From an uncultured Winogradskyella sp. (lineage in GTDB: Bacteria > Bacteroidota > Bacteroidia > Flavobacteriales > Flavobacteriaceae), in the NCBI RefSeq assembly GCF_937958655.1, contig NZ_CALGNH010000002.1:1-56057 (forward strand): DNA of 56,057 nucleotides, in the 5' to 3' direction. The notes under the pieces were generated by a model that saw only the letters and a list, made by a program, of their open reading frames with translations, did no database searches and had not been told where the DNA came from. Position numbers and translations under genes: made by a program. How positions within the stretch are numbered: the stretch's first letter is position 1; every line of letters begins with the position of its first letter. Shown here piece by piece: positions 50,975-56,057 of this stretch.

Positions 50975-53900
50975 ATGATAGCAAATCTACGTTATGTTTT
51001 ATCATTAACCATTTTTTTGATTGGCTTTTCTGCACTTGCCCAACAGAATTATTGGCAAGAAACAAATAAAAACTTAAGCCTTAATAAGGGCTCCGAGATA
51101 CTCAATAAAAAGTTTTATAAAACCTATCAATTAGACCTTAATGCGTTTAAATCTCAATTAGTAGGAGCACCACTAAGATCTTCAAATATAAATAGGTCTA
51201 ATGTTAAAGTCTTTTTACCAAGTCTTAAGAATGGACTACAAGAATTTATGATAGTTGAAACACCTGTGTTATCAGACGAGCTATCTGCGTTATATCCTAA
51301 CATTAAGACTTACCTTGGTTTTAGTACCAGAAACGCAGGCAATAGAGTGAGATTTAGTGTAACTCCACAGGGTCTCCAAACTATGACGACTTATGCAGAT
51401 AATCTAATGGATTTTACAGTTCCTTTAAGTAAAACTGATAATACAAATTACGTCGTTTATGACAGACGAGCTAGATTAGAATCTATAAAAGACTTTGATT
51501 GTCTAACAGAGGATACTGCTATGCCAATAGCTAAAAGAACATCCACGAGTAGAGATGCTAACGATCAAACTTTAAGAACGTTCAGAATTGCAATTTCTAC
51601 AACAGGCGAGTATACTAATTTTTGGGATGATGGTAACCTAGCTAATGGCAATGCACAAGAAGATGCTTTAGCACAGGTTGTTTCTACTTTAAATAGAAAT
51701 AATGAGGTTTATGAAGTAGATATGGCAGTAACATTTAAGCTTGTCACTGGTACCGAAATTATTTTCCCAGATGCTACAACAGATCCTTACACTTCTGGTG
51801 GTTTTAATTCTCAATTACAGGCTGAACTTTCTGCTCAGGTTGGCGAAGCCAATTATGACATAGGACATTTGTTTGCGTTTGGAAGTAACAATGGTAATGC
51901 TGGCTGCATAGGTTGCGTATGTGTAGATGGCAATAAAGGAAGTGCGTTTTCTGAGCATTCATTTTTAGATAATGACGGAGGCCCTTACATGTCAGACTTT
52001 TTTGATATTGATTACGTGCCTCATGAAATAGGTCACCAAATGGGAGCTAATCATACATGGTCTTTTTCTAGTGAAGGTACTGGAGTAAATGCAGAACCAG
52101 GAAGTGGAACAACTATTATGGGCTATGCTGGGATTACGGGTCTAAATGATGTGCAAGATCACTCCGATCCTTATTTCCATTATTACAGTATTCTACAAAT
52201 ATTAAATAATCTACAGACACAAACTTGTTGGGTGGGTACCGTAATTTCAAATAGTCCTCCTGTAGCAGATGCAGGATCAGATTTTACAATTCCTACTGGT
52301 ACTGCGTTTGTATTAAAAGGTTCAGCAACTGATGCAAATAGTGCAGACATACTAACTTACAATTGGGAACAAATAGACAATGGTGTTACAACTTCAGGAA
52401 ACTTTGGGCCAAATAAAGCGACTGGTGCCGTATGGAGATCTAGACCACCAAGCACATCTCCAGATCGTTTTATGCCAATTATTGAGCGCGTAATAAGCGG
52501 GCAATTAACAGAAATAAACCCAACTGAAACACTAGATAATTCCTCTTGGGAGACGGTGTCTAATGTTGGTAGAACTTTAGAATTTGCGTTAATTGTTAGA
52601 GATAGAAGTGAAGCCAATGGTGTAGGTCAGACACCACAAAGTGATTTTGACACAATGACCGTTACGGTTGATGATGCGGCAGGACCTTTTTCCGTTACCT
52701 CGCAAACAACTGACGAAACTTGGGATGTTGGATCTAACCAAACCATTGCATGGGACGTCGCTGGTACTGATACAGGTGAAGTTAATACACCAACTGTTAA
52801 TATTTTGCTTTCTATTGATGGAGGGTTTACCTATCCTTTTACCTTAGCAACCAATGTACCTAATGATGGGTTGCAAGAAATTGTTGTGCCAGCTGTAGGA
52901 GGGGATTCTTCAACAGCTAGAGTTAAGGTTGAAGGTAATGGTAATATTTTCTATGCTATTAATAGTAGTAATTTTTCTATACAAGAATCAGAATTTGTTT
53001 TAAATATTGACGAATCTGTTGTAGAGGTTTGCGCTCCAGATAATGCTGTGTTTGCATTTACATATAATACATTTTTAGGATTTACTGGGACAACAACATT
53101 TAATACTACGGGTTTACCAACTGGCGCTAATGCTATATTTTCTCCTGCTACGGCAAGTGCAGATGAGACTTCAGTAACGCTAACAATTTCTGGTATAGGA
53201 ACATTGTCTGTGGGCAATTATCCTTTTAGCATTGAGGGAACTTCTGGCACTGTTTCAAACTCAGAAGAGGTAGCCTTAAATGTTTATGATGCTACTATTC
53301 CTAACTTAAATCTTATACAACCTGCTGATGGAGCTACTGACGTAGATCCAATTGAAGCTACTTTTAGTTGGAATTCAGAATTTAATGCAACATCCTACGA
53401 TATTGATATCGCTACCGACGCTGCATTTAATAATATTATTGACGGAGGTAGTGTTAATGCTACAAATTTTATAGCCACATCGTTTAGTCCACTTACGCAA
53501 TATTATTGGCGTGTAAGAGGTGTTAATGATTGTGGGCTAGGTTTGTATACCGAAGCTACGTTTACAACCTTAAATATTTCTTGTAATAATTTTAGCGCTA
53601 CGGATGTACCAATTTCAATTTTAGAAACTGATAATAATGTAGATAATTATACCTCTGTAATTACTATCACAGAAGATTTACCAATATTAGATATTGATGT
53701 TAGAATAAATATACAGCACGCATGGGATTCTGATCTCGATATAAGTTTAATAAGCCCAGCAGGTACTGTTGTAGAATTATCTTCAGATAATGGAGGATCT
53801 GGTGATAATTATACAAATACTGTTTTTGATCAAGAAACTACAGAGCTTATTACTAGCGGTAGTCCACCTTTTACAGGCAGCTTTGTGCCAGAGGGAGATT

Positions 53901-54298
53901 TATCAATATTATATGGAGAAACGTCTGGTGGAGACTGGACGCTTAGTGTGGATGACGACTTTGGAACCGAAGATGGAGGAGAAATATTAGAGTTTACAAT
54001 GCTATTTTGTGTAGAAGGAACGTTAGGTATTGAAAATTTTGAGGTCAATACCACTGATTTTTCCATCAGCCCTAATCCAAATAATGGTGTTTTTAATATT
54101 AATCTAACCAATTTTAATCTTCAGGATGTTAAAGTATCTGTACATGATATTAGAGGGCGTCGTATTTATGAAGAAATTATTGAAGCATCAACGCAAATCA
54201 GCAAATCTATTGATCTACGGCGTAATGATGCTGGTGTTTACTTAGTTACAGTAGAGGATGGTGTTAGAAAAATTACGAAACGTGTCATTATAAATTAG
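50975..54298 (+). CDS. Multidomain secreted metalloprotease with T9SS C-terminal signal
   Basis: A 1107-residue exported protein. Signal peptide (LTIFLIGFSALAQQ), a prodomain (25-190), a reprolysin/metzincin zinc site HEIGHQMGANHTW (His350, Glu351, His354, His360), then Ig- and fibronectin-III-like domains (about 425-875). A P/Homo B-type jelly roll follows (about 880-1020: DLDISLISPAGTVVELSS, GDWTLSVDDDFGTEDGG), and a Por-type C-terminal sorting domain (FSISPNPNNGVFNI, GRRIYEE, GVYLVTV, KRVIIN). It would be secreted by the type IX system and attached or released outside. The host target is unknown. A terminator follows and gldD converges on it. Confidence 0.92.
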   Translation: MIANLRYVLSLTIFLIGFSALAQQNYWQETNKNLSLNKGSEILNKKFYKTYQLDLNAFKSQLVGAPLRSSNINRSNVKVFLPSLKNGLQEFMIVETPVLSDELSALYPNIKTYLGFSTRNAGNRVRFSVTPQGLQTMTTYADNLMDFTVPLSKTDNTNYVVYDRRARLESIKDFDCLTEDTAMPIAKRTSTSRDANDQTLRTFRIAISTTGEYTNFWDDGNLANGNAQEDALAQVVSTLNRNNEVYEVDMAVTFKLVTGTEIIFPDATTDPYTSGGFNSQLQAELSAQVGEANYDIGHLFAFGSNNGNAGCIGCVCVDGNKGSAFSEHSFLDNDGGPYMSDFFDIDYVPHEIGHQMGANHTWSFSSEGTGVNAEPGSGTTIMGYAGITGLNDVQDHSDPYFHYYSILQILNNLQTQTCWVGTVISNSPPVADAGSDFTIPTGTAFVLKGSATDANSADILTYNWEQIDNGVTTSGNFGPNKATGAVWRSRPPSTSPDRFMPIIERVISGQLTEINPTETLDNSSWETVSNVGRTLEFALIVRDRSEANGVGQTPQSDFDTMTVTVDDAAGPFSVTSQTTDETWDVGSNQTIAWDVAGTDTGEVNTPTVNILLSIDGGFTYPFTLATNVPNDGLQEIVVPAVGGDSSTARVKVEGNGNIFYAINSSNFSIQESEFVLNIDESVVEVCAPDNAVFAFTYNTFLGFTGTTTFNTTGLPTGANAIFSPATASADETSVTLTISGIGTLSVGNYPFSIEGTSGTVSNSEEVALNVYDATIPNLNLIQPADGATDVDPIEATFSWNSEFNATSYDIDIATDAAFNNIIDGGSVNATNFIATSFSPLTQYYWRVRGVNDCGLGLYTEATFTTLNISCNNFSATDVPISILETDNNVDNYTSVITITEDLPILDIDVRINIQHAWDSDLDISLISPAGTVVELSSDNGGSGDNYTNTVFDQETTELITSGSPPFTGSFVPEGDLSILYGETSGGDWTLSVDDDFGTEDGGEILEFTMLFCVEGTLGIENFEVNTTDFSISPNPNNGVFNINLTNFNLQDVKVSVHDIRGRRIYEEIIEASTQISKSIDLRRNDAGVYLVTVEDGVRKITKRVIIN

Positions 54299-54320
54299 TC
54301 GTTTAATCATTACTTTTTAT

Positions 54321-54374
54321 AAAAATCTCTATGGTATTGCAGATTAAAAATTGATGCAAAACATAGGGATTTTT
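54321..54374. terminator. Bidirectional terminator between the metalloprotease and gldD
   Basis: AAAAATCTCTATG (54321-54333) pairs with CATAGGGATTTTT (54362-54374), 12 of 13 plus a G-U, with A and T runs on both sides. Confidence 0.75.
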
Positions 54375-54939
54375 ATTTAGTTTTCCATCTTACAGATTCC
54401 ATAATTCGCTTTATATCATTTTTCAAATATTCTGCTGCTGGGTATATAGAATCGTAATTTGGTGTGGCATAAAAGTATAATGAGCCACTTAAAAAATGGT
54501 TGGTACTATCGGTAACATAAAATTGAGATTGTGAAGCGGCATCACCACCAATTTCGTACAGCATTCCGTAGACTTTAGTTTTTGGGTTTTCAAATATATT
54601 TTGCGAAATTTCATCAGCCTTCATCGTATGCTTTTGTGTTAGGTTTTGTGCATCGCGTATGAGGCTGTCTAAATTATTGTTTATAGGTTTATAAGTGAGG
54701 TATATAGTTGCCTTTAAAGCAGAATAATTAATGTCAATACCTTTTGAGTTTCTTAGAGATTTTACTTTAGATATTGGATTTGCAAGTTCATTTTTGTCAA
54801 AAGTAAAAGGAAGCGGTGTTAGTGCTTCTTTGTACTTAGCAATAGGGTAATCTAATCTTAAGTGTGCTTTTGGCTTTGGCAATGGATCATCGCCACACCC
54901 AAATAATAAGATACTCCATATTAATACTACTCTTTTCAT
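54373..54939 (-). CDS. gldD: Gliding motility lipoprotein GldD
   Basis: A 188-residue lipoprotein. The signal ends in ILLFGCGDDPLPKPKAHLRLDYP; the P.PKA.LRLDYP segment is the GldD start motif. Then FTFDKNELANPISKVKSLRNS, LYEIGGDAASQSQFYVTDSTNHF and YFYATPNYDSIYPAAEYLKNDI. GldD is needed for gliding and for the type IX machinery in Flavobacterium, where gldD and gldE are a pair. Its ATG overlaps the stop of gldE (ATGA), so the two are coupled. Confidence 0.9.
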   Translation of the reverse strand: MKRVVLIWSILLFGCGDDPLPKPKAHLRLDYPIAKYKEALTPLPFTFDKNELANPISKVKSLRNSKGIDINYSALKATIYLTYKPINNNLDSLIRDAQNLTQKHTMKADEISQNIFENPKTKVYGMLYEIGGDAASQSQFYVTDSTNHFLSGSLYFYATPNYDSIYPAAEYLKNDIKRIMESVRWKTK

Positions 54940-56057
54940 TGTTTTAGTTTGAGTAAAGTTAGTTTTATTTGCTTTATTCGTTTTTGCTCTAAAGCTTCAA
55001 TTGTAAAAACGTAATTTTTAAAATTTATTTTACTACCAATTCTTGGAAATCCACCAGATATTTCTAAAACAAACCCAGCTAAAGTTTCGGCTTCCCCTTT
55101 TTTGGCTTCAAAATCTTCAGCTTCGGCTTCAATACCTATAATTTTATAGACGTCTTTTAAAGGAGTTTTTCCTTCAAAGCTATAATTAAGGTCGTCTATT
55201 TTTGTGTAGATTAAATCATCATCGTCATATTCATCGCTAATATCACCTACAATTTCTTCAATAATATCCTCTAAAGAAACTAAACCAGATGTGCCACCAT
55301 ATTCATCAACGACCACAGCTAAATGCACTTTTTTTGTTTGAAACTCAACCATTAAATCATCTAATTTTTTGTTTTCTGGGACAAAAAAGGGTGCGCGCAG
55401 TAGTTGTGTCCAATTAAAAGTTGTTTTATGTAAATGAGGTAAAAGATCTTTTACATAAAGAACACCTTTAACATTATCGATATTTTCTTTAAAAACAGGA
55501 ATCCTAGAGTAACCGTGTTCAACAATATTCTTAATAATACCCTCAAAAGGTGTGTTTATGTCTAAAGCAAAAAGATCCATTCTTGGTCGCATGACCTGCT
55601 TGGTATCTGTGTTTCCAAATGAGACAATACCTTGTAATAGTTTTTGCTCCTCTTGTGTTGTTTCATTGTCATCAGTTAACTCTAACGCCTGTGATAATTG
55701 ATCTACGCTAAGGTTGGAGTGTTGTTTTTCAAAACTATTTTGAATTTGTAATGTTACAAAACGCATTGGTAAACTAATTGGAGTAAAAATAACATCTAAG
55801 AGTTTTAATGGATGTGCCATAAAGCTCGAAAACCTAATACTATTTCTACTCGCATAGATTTTTGGTATAATCTCACCAAAGAGCAAGATTAAAAATGTTG
55901 CCGAGACAACTTCTAGTAAAAACCGAATAAAACTATTGGTTATACTGTTGAATAAGAATTCTCCTACGTAAGCGAATAAAAGAACAATAGCGATATTAAT
56001 AAAATTGTTGGCTATTAATATTGTAGCTAGCAACTTTTTAGGACGCTCTAGTAATAA
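54936..56057 (-). CDS. gldE: Gliding motility-associated protein GldE (partial, 5' end outside window)
   Basis: The frame enters at the right edge and continues to TGA at 54936; the first visible codons read LLLERPKKLLATILIANN, the middle of the N-terminal CNNM-type domain. The rest has membrane helices (FINIAIVLLFAYVGEF), two CBS domains (MRPRMDLFALDIN; PVFKENIDNVKGVLYVKDLL; VHLAVVVDEYGGTSGLVSLEDIIEEIVGDISDEYD) and a C-terminal CorC-HlyC domain. The fold is that of HlyC/CorC cation proteins, and its pairing with gldD marks it as GldE. A start codon inside the window is not needed. Confidence 0.88.
   Translation of the reverse strand, partial: LLLERPKKLLATILIANNFINIAIVLLFAYVGEFLFNSITNSFIRFLLEVVSATFLILLFGEIIPKIYASRNSIRFSSFMAHPLKLLDVIFTPISLPMRFVTLQIQNSFEKQHSNLSVDQLSQALELTDDNETTQEEQKLLQGIVSFGNTDTKQVMRPRMDLFALDINTPFEGIIKNIVEHGYSRIPVFKENIDNVKGVLYVKDLLPHLHKTTFNWTQLLRAPFFVPENKKLDDLMVEFQTKKVHLAVVVDEYGGTSGLVSLEDIIEEIVGDISDEYDDDDLIYTKIDDLNYSFEGKTPLKDVYKIIGIEAEAEDFEAKKGEAETLAGFVLEISGGFPRIGSKINFKNYVFTIEALEQKRIKQIKLTLLKLKQ

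Noticed and set aside
1..56057. tRNA or rRNA genes, prophage or classical IS transposase
   Set aside because: I read the intergenic gaps on both strands for cloverleaf-type structures, rRNA stretches and transposase motifs and saw none; short degenerate RNAs could be missed without a computed search.

Overview
The window is an AT-rich chromosomal segment of a member of the Flavobacteriaceae (Bacteroidota), probably a marine or gliding genus. Supporting signs are the complete Bat (aerotolerance) operon, the gliding genes gldD and gldE, a metalloprotease with a type IX secretion (T9SS) C-terminal domain, -7 promoter boxes of the TAnnTTTG type, weak or absent Shine-Dalgarno sites and many non-ATG starts. 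I saw no rRNA, tRNA, CRISPR array, prophage or classical IS transposase.

Layout. 1-3.5 kb: a truncated isoaspartyl peptidase gene, an aminoadipate-semialdehyde-type aldehyde dehydrogenase, and an OmpA-domain/helix-hairpin-helix pair. 4-7.5 kb: an AlbA/Schlafen-type protein translationally coupled to a short-chain dehydrogenase, an aldo/keto reductase and a DUF4382 lipoprotein. 7.6-17.5 kb: the bat operon (MoxR ATPase, DUF58 protein, membrane protein, BatA, BatB, a secreted protein of unknown function, BatC, BatD, BatE), with a 36-codon flavodoxin-like remnant between batA and batB. 17.5-20.7 kb: a small secreted protein, a SulP anion transporter with beta-carbonic anhydrase (a likely bicarbonate uptake pair), and a CvpA protein. 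20.8-24.4 kb: pheS, a GIY-YIG nuclease ORF between perfect 29-bp inverted repeats, two small proteins and gpsA. 24.7-31.4 kb: lipoprotein, thioredoxin-like protein, DMT exporter, mfd. 31.5-38.6 kb: TerB-like protein, a decayed Spondin_N lipoprotein, fbp, GNAT, lysC, an OlsF-type lipid acyltransferase and a frameshifted CarboxypepD_reg protein. 38.6-45.1 kb: two proteins with helical 11-mer-like repeats, small enzymes, mgtE, rsmA and a DUF4286 protein, with a dense set of palindromic repeats between them. 45.1-56 kb: a TPR protein, serS, an HTTM protein, ribF, the T9SS metalloprotease, gldD and gldE.

Most interesting structure. At least eight short bipartite palindromic elements are scattered in the window. 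Most begin with (C)TGTCAT and end with its complement. One of them, at 22339-22726, is about 390 bp long and carries an intact GIY-YIG endonuclease ORF whose stop codon lies inside the right inverted repeat. A small element at 44614-44698 shares 24 of 29 bases with that terminal repeat. Another copy (30380-30455) is inserted inside the mfd coding sequence with the frame kept open. Another overlaps the start region of mgtE, and the mgtE frame has no upstream ATG. The data fit a minimal mobile element with a GIY-YIG protein as candidate mobiliser and REP/MITE-like derivatives, but mobility is inferred, not shown.
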